From Oceanospirillales bacterium (GTDB lineage Bacteria > Pseudomonadota > Gammaproteobacteria > Xanthomonadales > SZUA-36), in contig QIKG01000186.1 of NCBI GenBank assembly GCA_003232965.1, positions 1 to 7,244 of the forward strand: DNA of 7,244 bases, in the 5' to 3' direction. Made by a program: the position numbers and the translations under genes. Below the pieces are notes generated by a model. It did no database searches, was not told where the DNA came from, and worked only from the letters and a program-made list of their open reading frames with translations. The number at the start of each line of letters is the position of its first letter. Position 1 is the stretch's first letter. Shown here one piece after another: positions 1-6,125 of this stretch.

Positions 1-1439
1 CCTACCCAGGCAATTTCCGGATCGGTATAGGCTACCGACGGAATCACTCGGGCATCAAAGAAGGATTTTTCACCGGCACAAACTTCGGCGGCAACCTTAG
101 CTTCATGGGTGGCTTTGTGCGCCAGCATGGGCTGGCCGACAATATCGCCAATCGCAAAAATATGTGCCTGATTGGTTTGCTGTTGGTTATTAACCGGGAT
201 AAACCCGCGTTCATCAACATTTACACCGGCTTTATCAGCACCGATCAGGCTACCATTAGGTGAACGCCCAACTGCAACAAGTACCCGGTCAAAATCCAGT
301 TTTTCCGGCACATTGTTACCGTCTAAATACACGCTAAGTGCATCATCGCCGGCTTCAACTTTTTCTACACGGGTGTTTAAAAAGATATTATTCAAACTGT
401 TTTTTAAGCGTTTTTGCAGCGGTCGAATCAGGTCTTTATCGGCACCCGGTATTAGCTGGTCAAGCATTTCTACTACTGTCACCTGACTGCCCAGTGCCTG
501 ATAAACAGTTGCCATTTCCAGACCGATAATACCGCCGCCAATGACCAGCAATCGCCGCGGGATATCCTCTAACTCAAGTGCATCGGTTGAATCCATTAGC
601 CGCAAGTCATCCCAGGGCATACCGGGAAGTTTTACCGCTTGTGAACCGGCGGCGATGATGCAGCGGGTAAAACTTACTGCTTTTAAACCGTGTTCGCCGG
701 CAACCATTAGACTATGCTCATCGCTGAAGCGGCCATGACCGGTTATCAAGGTGATTTTTCGTTGTTTGGCAATGCTTGCCAGCCCATTGGTTAAACGCGA
801 AACTACTGAAGTTTTCCACTCGCGCAGCTGGTCGATATCAATTTCAGGCTTACCAAAGTGCAACCCGTGTGCCGACATAGCTTCAGCTTCATCGATTACT
901 TTGGCGGTATGCAATAATGCCTTGGAAGGAATACAACCCACATTCAGGCAGACCCCGCCGAGGCTGTCGTAGCGTTCAATTAAGGCTACTTTCAAGCCTA
1001 AATCAGCCGCCCGGAAAGCGGCGGTATAACCACCAGGGCCGGCACCGAGAACAACCAGGTCATAGTCATATTTAGCATCCGCTTTTTGTGCTGGCTCAGC
1101 CACTGGTTCTTCAACCTTGCTGGCCTCTACCACGGGTGTAGCTGGGACAACTTCAGCTTCTTCTGTTATTTCCGGTGCTTTATCCGCTGATTCAGCAACA
1201 GCCACTTCCAAAGTAGCAATTAAATCACCTAAATTAACTTTGTCGCCAAGCGCAACCTCCAGACTGAGAATTTTACCTGCTTGCGGGGCGGGAACTTCCA
1301 TTGTCGCTTTGTCGCTTTCCAGGGTAATGATTGACTGCTCTGCGGTGACTTCATCACCCGCTTGCACCAGCACTTCAATTACCGGAATATTATCAAAATC
1401 ACCGACATCGGGAACCAGAATGTTAATTGTGTTTGTCAT
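1..1439 (-). CDS. lpd: Dihydrolipoyl dehydrogenase (E3) with N-terminal lipoyl domain, partial (C-terminus off left edge)
   Basis: FAD-dependent E3 component of the pyruvate dehydrogenase complex; it reoxidises dihydrolipoyl groups and passes electrons to NAD+ in the cytoplasm. I translated the frame by hand from the ATG at 1439 to position 1; it is open with no frameshift, giving about 479 residues. Residues 1-80 form a lipoyl domain with the lipoylation motif ESDKATME (Lys44). Residues 80-122 are an Ala/Glu/Pro/Val-rich linker. The FAD-binding GAGPGG follows at 132-137, then the redox-active disulfide in GGVCLNVGCIPSK (Cys164 and Cys169), an NAD-binding GGGIIGLE at 301-308, and a second FAD motif FAIGD at 428-432. 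Visible sequence ends at SVAYTDPEIAWVG, so the C-terminal dimerisation domain with the catalytic His-Glu pair lies outside, an estimated 110 residues. The start is fixed by an AGAGGA Shine-Dalgarno and the lipoyl alignment. It lies 2 bp after the protease gene, in the aceE-aceF operon. Confidence 0.96.
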   Translation of the reverse strand, partial: MTNTINILVPDVGDFDNIPVIEVLVQAGDEVTAEQSIITLESDKATMEVPAPQAGKILSLEVALGDKVNLGDLIATLEVAVAESADKAPEITEEAEVVPATPVVEASKVEEPVAEPAQKADAKYDYDLVVLGAGPGGYTAAFRAADLGLKVALIERYDSLGGVCLNVGCIPSKALLHTAKVIDEAEAMSAHGLHFGKPEIDIDQLREWKTSVVSRLTNGLASIAKQRKITLITGHGRFSDEHSLMVAGEHGLKAVSFTRCIIAAGSQAVKLPGMPWDDLRLMDSTDALELEDIPRRLLVIGGGIIGLEMATVYQALGSQVTVVEMLDQLIPGADKDLIRPLQKRLKNSLNNIFLNTRVEKVEAGDDALSVYLDGNNVPEKLDFDRVLVAVGRSPNGSLIGADKAGVNVDERGFIPVNNQQQTNQAHIFAIGDIVGQPMLAHKATHEAKVAAEVCAGEKSFFDARVIPSVAYTDPEIAWV

Positions 1440-1441
1440 GC

Positions 1442-1972
1442 TTATTCCTCTGCCCCAATCCCCGGGGATTGCGGTTCTACTTCCAGTATTAATTCGTTGT
1501 TGGCATGTCGCCAGCTTAAATGTCGTAAAAAACTCATTCCTAACAAGGTATCGCCACCCAATCCCGGACTGATAACTGCGCGTACATTATTCACCCGAAT
1601 TGAGCCCAGGCTTACCTGATCAAGCCGAGTCATATAACCGCGGGCGATCCCATTTGCGGTTTGCAGCTGAATTTGCTGGCCTTTTTCCAGGCCCAGTTGC
1701 TCTGCCAGTTTTTCCGGTATGGCCACAGCGGTGGCTCCGGTGTCGAGCAAAAATTTCACCGCTTTACCATTGATTTCACCCTCGGCACGATAGTGCCCCT
1801 GGCGATCCGCGGGAATAATCACGGTATGGCCACTTACCCGCAGCGGTTGTACAGCTGATCTTGCACCGAGAAAATCAAACAACCAAGTCAATACCAGTAA
1901 TAGTGAGGCTATTGCCAACCATGCCATTACCTTTGAGGTTTTCTTTAGCTCAGAATCTGCTGGTGTTTGCAT
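1442..1972 (-). CDS. Membrane-anchored retropepsin-like (clan AA) aspartic protease, TIGR02281-like
   Basis: A 176-residue protein that resembles the bacterial single-domain retropepsin-like family (TIGR02281-type clan AA proteases). The N-terminus has a short Lys-bearing segment (Lys10, Lys11, Lys14) and then a hydrophobic helix at about 16-36, which predicts an N-in anchor with the protease domain in the periplasm. The catalytic signature is FLLDTGATAVAIP with Asp77 in DTGA. A TANG segment at 104-107 fits the flap region, and LLGMSFL at 142-148 is the conserved hydrophobic motif near the end of the family. With only one catalytic Asp per chain, activity would require a homodimer. It lies 8 bp after aceF and 2 bp before lpd, so it must be cotranscribed with cytoplasmic PDH genes, although its predicted location is the envelope. 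Its own Shine-Dalgarno is weak, so translation probably depends on reinitiation after aceF. Substrate and role are unknown. A shorter start at Met16 is unlikely because it would remove the charged N-terminus before the helix. Confidence 0.88.
   Translation of the reverse strand: MQTPADSELKKTSKVMAWLAIASLLLVLTWLFDFLGARSAVQPLRVSGHTVIIPADRQGHYRAEGEINGKAVKFLLDTGATAVAIPEKLAEQLGLEKGQQIQLQTANGIARGYMTRLDQVSLGSIRVNNVRAVISPGLGGDTLLGMSFLRHLSWRHANNELILEVEPQSPGIGAEE
1446..1451 (-). promoter_or_regulatory. Ribosome binding site of lpd, inside the end of the protease gene
   Basis: The minus strand reads AGAGGA, ending 6 bases before the lpd ATG. It overlaps the last codons and stop region of the upstream protease gene. 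Ribosomes finishing that gene would therefore clear or occupy the lpd start site, which suggests translational coupling. The motif is seen directly; the coupling is inferred. Confidence 0.75.
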
Positions 1973-1980
1973 AGGCCCGA

Positions 1981-3312
1981 TTACAGCATCACCCGCCTGA
2001 TATCTGCCATCATTTCGGCGAGATAGCGGGTAAATCTGGCAGCGGAAGCACCATCAATTACCCGATGGTCATAAGACAATGACAGCGGCAACATCAGCCG
2101 TGGGCGAAACTCCATGCCATTCCACAGGGGTTTCATATAAGAGCGGGAAACACCTAAAATTGCAACTTCCGGAGCATTGATAATGGGTGTAAATGCGGTA
2201 CCACCGATACCACCCAGGCTGGAAATAGTGAAACAGCCACCCTGAAAATCCTTTGGTAATAATTTTCCGTCGCGTGCCCGCTGACTGACCTCGGCGAGTT
2301 CTTCGGCCAGTTCCAATAGACCTTTCTGGTCGCAGTTACGCAGTACCGGAACCACCAGGCCATCATCAGTATCAACAGCTATACCGATGTGGAAATATTT
2401 TTTCAGCACTAGACTTTCACCATCGGTGCTCAATGAAGCATTGAATCGTGGGAATTGCTTGAGTGCCGCTACGCAAGCTTTAATCATGAACGGTAGGGGC
2501 GTTAGCTTTGTTCCGCGCGCGCGCGCCAGTTCTTGATTGCCCTTGCGGAAGGCTTCCATCTCGGTGATATCGGCTTCATCAAACTGAGTAACATGCGGAA
2601 TACTGATCCAGTTACGCGCAAGAAATGAACCGGATAGTTTTTGGATTCGGCTTAATGACTGAGTTTCGATCTGCCCGAACTTGCTGAAATCAGTTTCCCG
2701 TAGCGGCGGCAAACCGAAGGGCATACCTGAACCACCAGAAGACGCTGGAGCAGCACTCAATGCCTGCTTAACAAAAGCTTTAACATCATCGCGGGTAATC
2801 CGGCCTGCGCGCGCGCTACCGACTATTTGGTTTAGATTCGCACCCAGTTCCCGAGCAAAGCGGCGAATCGCCGGGCTTGCGTGTGCCATACCGCCTGCAG
2901 AGGTTACAGCTTTTGAGCTTGCTGAGGCTATAACAGGTGCAGGCTGCGGTACTTCAGCAACAACTGTTTCTACTTCCTCGTTCAATACCTCAGGTATCGG
3001 TTCGCCTTCGGGTTCAACTTCAACTTCAACTTCAACTTCAGCTTTAGTTTCCGCCGGCGTGTCCGCCTCTGCGCTTGCCATCAAAAGAGCGACCACATCG
3101 CCCTCTTTGACCACATCGCCCACGGCTATCTTTAATTCAGTTATCACTCCGCTTTCAGGAGAAGGGATTTCCATGGTGGCTTTGTCGCTCTCAAGCGTAA
3201 ACAAAGACTCTTCTTTAGCCACTTCCTGATCGATAGCAACTAACACCTCGATCACATCCACGCCATCAAAGTCGCCAATATCGGGAATTCTGATCTCTAT
3301 TACCTTACTCAT
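1981..3312 (-). CDS. aceF: Dihydrolipoyllysine-residue acetyltransferase (E2 of pyruvate dehydrogenase)
   Basis: E2 core of the pyruvate dehydrogenase complex; it moves the acetyl group from its lipoyl arm to CoA. The 443 residues hold one lipoyl domain at 1-80 (ESDKATME, Lys44), a long acidic Ala/Pro/Val/Glu linker at about 81-140 with an EVEVEVEV run at 92-99, a peripheral subunit-binding domain at about 144-181 (ASPAIRRFARELG and GRITRDDV), a second flexible linker, and a catalytic domain from about 210 to the end. The catalytic signature is DHRVIDG at 415-421, with His416 as the active-site base. One lipoyl domain makes it shorter than the E. coli enzyme, which has three. The ATG is preceded by AGGAG at 6 bases spacing, and the gene begins 15 bp after aceE. 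The lipoyl domain closely resembles that of the downstream lpd product, so the complex may carry lipoyl groups on both E2 and E3. Clear family assignment. Confidence 0.97.
   Translation of the reverse strand: MSKVIEIRIPDIGDFDGVDVIEVLVAIDQEVAKEESLFTLESDKATMEIPSPESGVITELKIAVGDVVKEGDVVALLMASAEADTPAETKAEVEVEVEVEPEGEPIPEVLNEEVETVVAEVPQPAPVIASASSKAVTSAGGMAHASPAIRRFARELGANLNQIVGSARAGRITRDDVKAFVKQALSAAPASSGGSGMPFGLPPLRETDFSKFGQIETQSLSRIQKLSGSFLARNWISIPHVTQFDEADITEMEAFRKGNQELARARGTKLTPLPFMIKACVAALKQFPRFNASLSTDGESLVLKKYFHIGIAVDTDDGLVVPVLRNCDQKGLLELAEELAEVSQRARDGKLLPKDFQGGCFTISSLGGIGGTAFTPIINAPEVAILGVSRSYMKPLWNGMEFRPRLMLPLSLSYDHRVIDGASAARFTRYLAEMMADIRRVML
3013..3042 (-). repeat. Tandem hexamer repeat in the aceF linker
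   Basis: Four perfect copies of TTCAAC on the plus strand (3013-3036) are followed by a one-base variant TTCAGC (3037-3042). On the coding strand this is GTTGAA repeated, giving alternating Val-Glu in the flexible linker between the lipoyl and subunit-binding domains. The unit is a multiple of three, so gain or loss of copies would keep the frame and only change linker length. Confidence 0.85.
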
Positions 3313-3327
3313 CTCAGACTCCTGCCT

Positions 3328-6000
3328 TTAAATGGTCCATGGATCGGCTGTATCCGTTGTAATCTTGAGCTTATCTCGCGCAGCCAGAAGCTCTGATTGA
3401 GAAAATGCACCCTGCCGGTAAAGTGCAAACAAGGCGGCATAAGCCACATGGTAACGATCGACTTCAAAGAAACGCCGCAAGCGCTTGCGGGTATCTGAGC
3501 GCCCGAAACCATCGGTACCCAGCACCATATAATCTCTTTGGGGGATGAATGCACGCACCTGGTCGGCAAAGCTGCGCACATAATCAGTGGCGGCGATTAC
3601 CGGCCCTTCATGGCCCTGTAAACATTGAGTTACCCAGGCCACCTGGGGTTCTTTTTCCGGGTTCAGGCGATTAAATCTGGCGGCGCTGAAACCGTCTTTA
3701 CGCAACTCATTAAAACTTGTGGCCGACCAAATATCAGCAGTTACATTAAATTCCTGCTCTAAAATTGATGCACCGGCTATCACTTCGCGCAAAATCGCAC
3801 CACTACCCATCAACTGGACTGTGTGTTTGCCTTCTCCAGCGGCCCTGAATAAATACAAGCCCTTACGAATACCTTCCTCGCTACCTTCGGGCATAGCTGG
3901 GTGGGAATAGTTTTCGTTAAGTACAGTGATGTAATAAAACTTGTCTTCCAGTTCTTGATACATCCGCCGCATACCATCCTGAATAATCACCGCCAGTTCA
4001 TAAGCAAAAGTCGGATCATAAGTAATACAGTTAGGATTGGTTCCCGCCAGCACTTGGGAATGACCATCTTCATGCTGTAGCCCCTCTCCGTTCAGTGTAG
4101 TACGCCCGGATGTGCCGCCAATAAGGAAACCGCGTGCGCGCGCATCGCCCGCAGCCCAAGCGAGATCGCCAAAGCGTTGGAAACCGAACATGGAGTAATA
4201 AATAAAGAAGGGAATCATTTGCTGCTGGTTGCTGGAATGCGATGTGGCGGCTGCCAACCAGGATGCCAACGCGCCGGTTTCGGTAATGCCTTCCTGCAAT
4301 ATCTGGCCTTTGATGTCTTCTTTGTAAAACATCAGCTGATCGGAATCTACAGGTTCATACAACTGGCCTGTTGATGAGTAGATACCTAACTGGCGGAACA
4401 TTCCTTCCATACCAAATGTGCGTGCCTCATCGGCGACAATTGGCACTACGAGTTCTTTCAGCTCCGGGTTGCGGAGAATAATTGAGAGGATGCGCACAAA
4501 GGCCATGGTGGTTGAAATTTCACGCTCACCGCTGGCCTTCATCACCGACTCAAATACAGACAATGGCGGTGCTGTAAGTGCTGGAGCTTTATCTTCGCGT
4601 TTTGGCAGGTAGCCACCTAGGTGCTTGCGGCGTTCCTGCATGTATTTCACTTCAGGACTATCTGCACCCGGGTGATATAGCGGGATGTTCTCAATATCGG
4701 CATCACTAATCGGTACATTAAAACGGTCACGGAACTGGCGGACCGAATCAATATCCATTTTTTTCTGCTGATGGGAGGCGTTCTGAGCCTCACCTGAGTC
4801 TCCCATACCGTAGCCTTTTACGCTTTTCGCCAGAATCACGGTGGGCTGACCTGTGTGCTTAACTGCCTGGTCGTAGGCTGCGTAGACTTTCTGCGGGTCA
4901 TGCCCGCCACGATTTAAACGCCAGATATCTTTATCGGACATTTTCGCTACCATTGCTTTCAGCTCCGGATATTTTCCAAAGAAATGCTCCCGGGTATAAG
5001 CCCCGCCCTTGGCTTTGTAGTTTTGATACTCGCCATCGACCGCCTCTTCCATGCGTTGGCGGAGTAGCCCCTTGGTATCTTGTGCCAATAATGGATCCCA
5101 GTAGGAGCCCCAGATTACTTTGATAACATTCCAACTTGAACCACGGAATGCACCTTCCAGTTCCTGGATAATTTTACCATTACCACGCACCGGGCCATCG
5201 AGTCGTTGCAGGTTACAATTAATTACAAATATCAGGTTATCCAACTTTTCCCGACCGGCCAGAGAAATAGCACCCAGAGACTCAGGTTCATCGGTTTCGC
5301 CATCGCCGATAAAGCACCAAACTTTGCGGTCGCTGGTATCAGCAATACCGCGATTGTGTAAATATTTCAGAAAGCGCGCCTGATAAATCGCTGAAATCGG
5401 GCCCAAGCCCATAGAAACTGTAGGGAATTGCCAGAAATCCGGCATTAACCAAGGATGTGGATAAGAAGACAGGCCATCGCCATCGACCTCTTCCCTAAAA
5501 TGATCAAGCTGATCTTCAGTTATCCGACCTTCAAGAAATGCGCGCGCATAAAAGCCTGGTGAAGAATGCCCCTGCAGATAGAGTAAATCGCCACCACCGG
5601 GATGATCGGCACCTCTGAAAAAGTGATTAAAACCCACATCATAAAGGGTCGCGGCTGATGAAAAGCTGGCAATATGACCACCGAGATCGCCTCCGCGCAT
5701 ACTCGCGCGTAAGACAATTGCCATGGCATTCCAGCGAATAATAGCGCGGATTTTTCGCTCCATTTCACGATCGCCAGGCAATCCAGTTTCATGGCCAACA
5801 GGAATGGTATTGATATAAGCAGTGGTCGCATCATAGGGCAGATACCCGCCGGAACGCCGGGTTTTATCCACCAATTGCTCAATGATAAAGTGCGCCCTTT
5901 CAGGTCCGTCTTTACGGATGATGGATTCAATCGCCTCTAGCCACTCGCTGGTTTCAAGCTGATCTATGTCGGCATGCAGTAAATCTTGTTTTGCGCTCAT
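3328..6000 (-). CDS. aceE: Pyruvate dehydrogenase E1 component, homodimeric type
   Basis: Thiamine-diphosphate-dependent E1 that decarboxylates pyruvate and reductively acetylates the E2 lipoyl group. It has 890 residues, close to the 887 of E. coli AceE, and aligns with that family end to end. Visible motifs are GGHIASFSS (His109), QGHSSPG (His145), the ThDP/Mg-binding GDGETDEP at 232-239 followed by NCN at 261-263, the mobile-loop region KGYGMGD...ASH with His410, DEARTFGMEGMFRQ from 524, the catalytic Glu574 in QEGITE, and NGEGLQHEDGH with His643. These sit about three residues later than the equivalents I recall for E. coli (106, 142, 407, 571, 640), so all key residues appear present. 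The frame extends upstream to a GTG at 6015, but the ATG at 6000 is preferred because AAGGAG lies 6 bases before it and the protein then starts MSAKQDLL. First gene of the aceE-aceF-protease-lpd operon. Confidence 0.97.
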   Translation of the reverse strand: MSAKQDLLHADIDQLETSEWLEAIESIIRKDGPERAHFIIEQLVDKTRRSGGYLPYDATTAYINTIPVGHETGLPGDREMERKIRAIIRWNAMAIVLRASMRGGDLGGHIASFSSAATLYDVGFNHFFRGADHPGGGDLLYLQGHSSPGFYARAFLEGRITEDQLDHFREEVDGDGLSSYPHPWLMPDFWQFPTVSMGLGPISAIYQARFLKYLHNRGIADTSDRKVWCFIGDGETDEPESLGAISLAGREKLDNLIFVINCNLQRLDGPVRGNGKIIQELEGAFRGSSWNVIKVIWGSYWDPLLAQDTKGLLRQRMEEAVDGEYQNYKAKGGAYTREHFFGKYPELKAMVAKMSDKDIWRLNRGGHDPQKVYAAYDQAVKHTGQPTVILAKSVKGYGMGDSGEAQNASHQQKKMDIDSVRQFRDRFNVPISDADIENIPLYHPGADSPEVKYMQERRKHLGGYLPKREDKAPALTAPPLSVFESVMKASGEREISTTMAFVRILSIILRNPELKELVVPIVADEARTFGMEGMFRQLGIYSSTGQLYEPVDSDQLMFYKEDIKGQILQEGITETGALASWLAAATSHSSNQQQMIPFFIYYSMFGFQRFGDLAWAAGDARARGFLIGGTSGRTTLNGEGLQHEDGHSQVLAGTNPNCITYDPTFAYELAVIIQDGMRRMYQELEDKFYYITVLNENYSHPAMPEGSEEGIRKGLYLFRAAGEGKHTVQLMGSGAILREVIAGASILEQEFNVTADIWSATSFNELRKDGFSAARFNRLNPEKEPQVAWVTQCLQGHEGPVIAATDYVRSFADQVRAFIPQRDYMVLGTDGFGRSDTRKRLRRFFEVDRYHVAYAALFALYRQGAFSQSELLAARDKLKITTDTADPWTI

Positions 6001-6006
6001 TAAGAG

Positions 6007-6012
6007 CTCCTT
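6007..6012 (-). promoter_or_regulatory. Ribosome binding site of aceE, decides the ATG start
   Basis: AAGGAG on the minus strand ends 6 bases before the ATG at 6000. It lies inside the extension that would be coding if the GTG at 6015 were used, which argues that the GTG is not the start. Confidence 0.85.
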
Positions 6013-6016
6013 CACA

Positions 6017-6031
6017 GCCTTTTAAAAAGGC
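6017..6031. promoter_or_regulatory. 15-bp inverted repeat in the aceE leader
   Basis: GCCTTTTAAAAAGGC is a perfect palindrome with 7-base arms around a single central base, lying just upstream of the aceE Shine-Dalgarno and just downstream of the AT-rich -10-like block. As RNA it could form a 6-bp stem with a 3-base loop; as DNA it could be an operator at or near the transcription start. No T-tract follows, so an intrinsic terminator is unlikely. The repeat is certain, its role is not. Confidence 0.5.
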
Positions 6032-6032
6032 C

Positions 6033-6042
6033 TATATTTATA
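6033..6042 (-). promoter_or_regulatory. Possible -10 element of the aceE operon promoter
   Basis: The minus strand reads TATAAATATA, AT-rich and close to the sigma-70 -10 consensus. It abuts the PdhR-like palindrome and lies 33-42 bases before the aceE ATG. No convincing -35 hexamer sits 16-18 bases upstream; the better -35-like TTGCCA at 6085-6090 is too far away. The promoter is therefore tentative. Confidence 0.35.
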
Positions 6043-6058
6043 TTGTTTGAACCAATAT
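6040..6058. promoter_or_regulatory. PdhR-like operator upstream of aceE
   Basis: A 19-bp near-palindrome, ATATTGTTTGAACCAATAT, centred on 6049 with a single mismatched pair. Its core at 6042-6056, ATTGTT-TGA-ACCAAT, differs at one base from the PdhR consensus ATTGGT-NNN-ACCAAT. PdhR is a GntR-family repressor of pyruvate dehydrogenase operons that is released by pyruvate. The site overlaps the likely core promoter, as expected for repression. No regulator gene is in the window, so assignment to PdhR or a relative is inferred from site sequence and position. Confidence 0.6.
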
Positions 6059-6102
6059 GATCCTGGTTGGTACTAATTAATTCTTGGCAATCCGCAGATC
6101 TT

Positions 6103-6114
6103 TAGTCCGGACTA
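6103..6114. other. 12-bp perfect palindrome after the malic enzyme gene
   Basis: TAGTCCGGACTA lies about a dozen bases past the malic enzyme stop codon. No T-run follows it on the minus strand (the next bases are AAGATCTGCGG), so it is not a standard intrinsic terminator. It could be a weak hairpin stabilising the mRNA end, a regulator site, or chance. Confidence 0.35.
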
Positions 6115-6125
6115 GTTCAGACTCT

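Noticed and set aside
172..972. Several plus-strand open frames opposite lpd
   Set aside because: The opposite strand translates without interruption as Lpd with all its motifs, so these short frames are shadows.
1117..1572. Plus-strand open frame of 151 codons opposite lpd and the protease gene
   Set aside because: It crosses two well-supported minus-strand genes, is Ser/Ala/Thr-rich and has no family resemblance; a composition shadow.
2515..2526. Alternating GC run (six GC units), possible Z-DNA or regulatory repeat
   Set aside because: It is explained by Ala-Arg-Ala-Arg codons inside the AceF catalytic domain; similar short GC runs occur in other Ala-Arg coding stretches here.
2681..3229. 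Plus-strand open frame of 182 codons opposite aceF
   Set aside because: It is the antisense of a clear aceF reading frame. The product is Ser/Thr/Ala-rich low-complexity sequence mirroring the linker, with no recognisable domain.
6001..6015. GTG at 6015 as the aceE start (five extra residues)
   Set aside because: The extension contains the AAGGAG ribosome binding site for the ATG at 6000, and family members begin near MSAKQDLL or its equivalent.
6085..6090. TTGCCA as a -35 element for aceE
   Set aside because: At 17 bases spacing the -10 position reads ACCAGG, and the TATAAA block is too far away.
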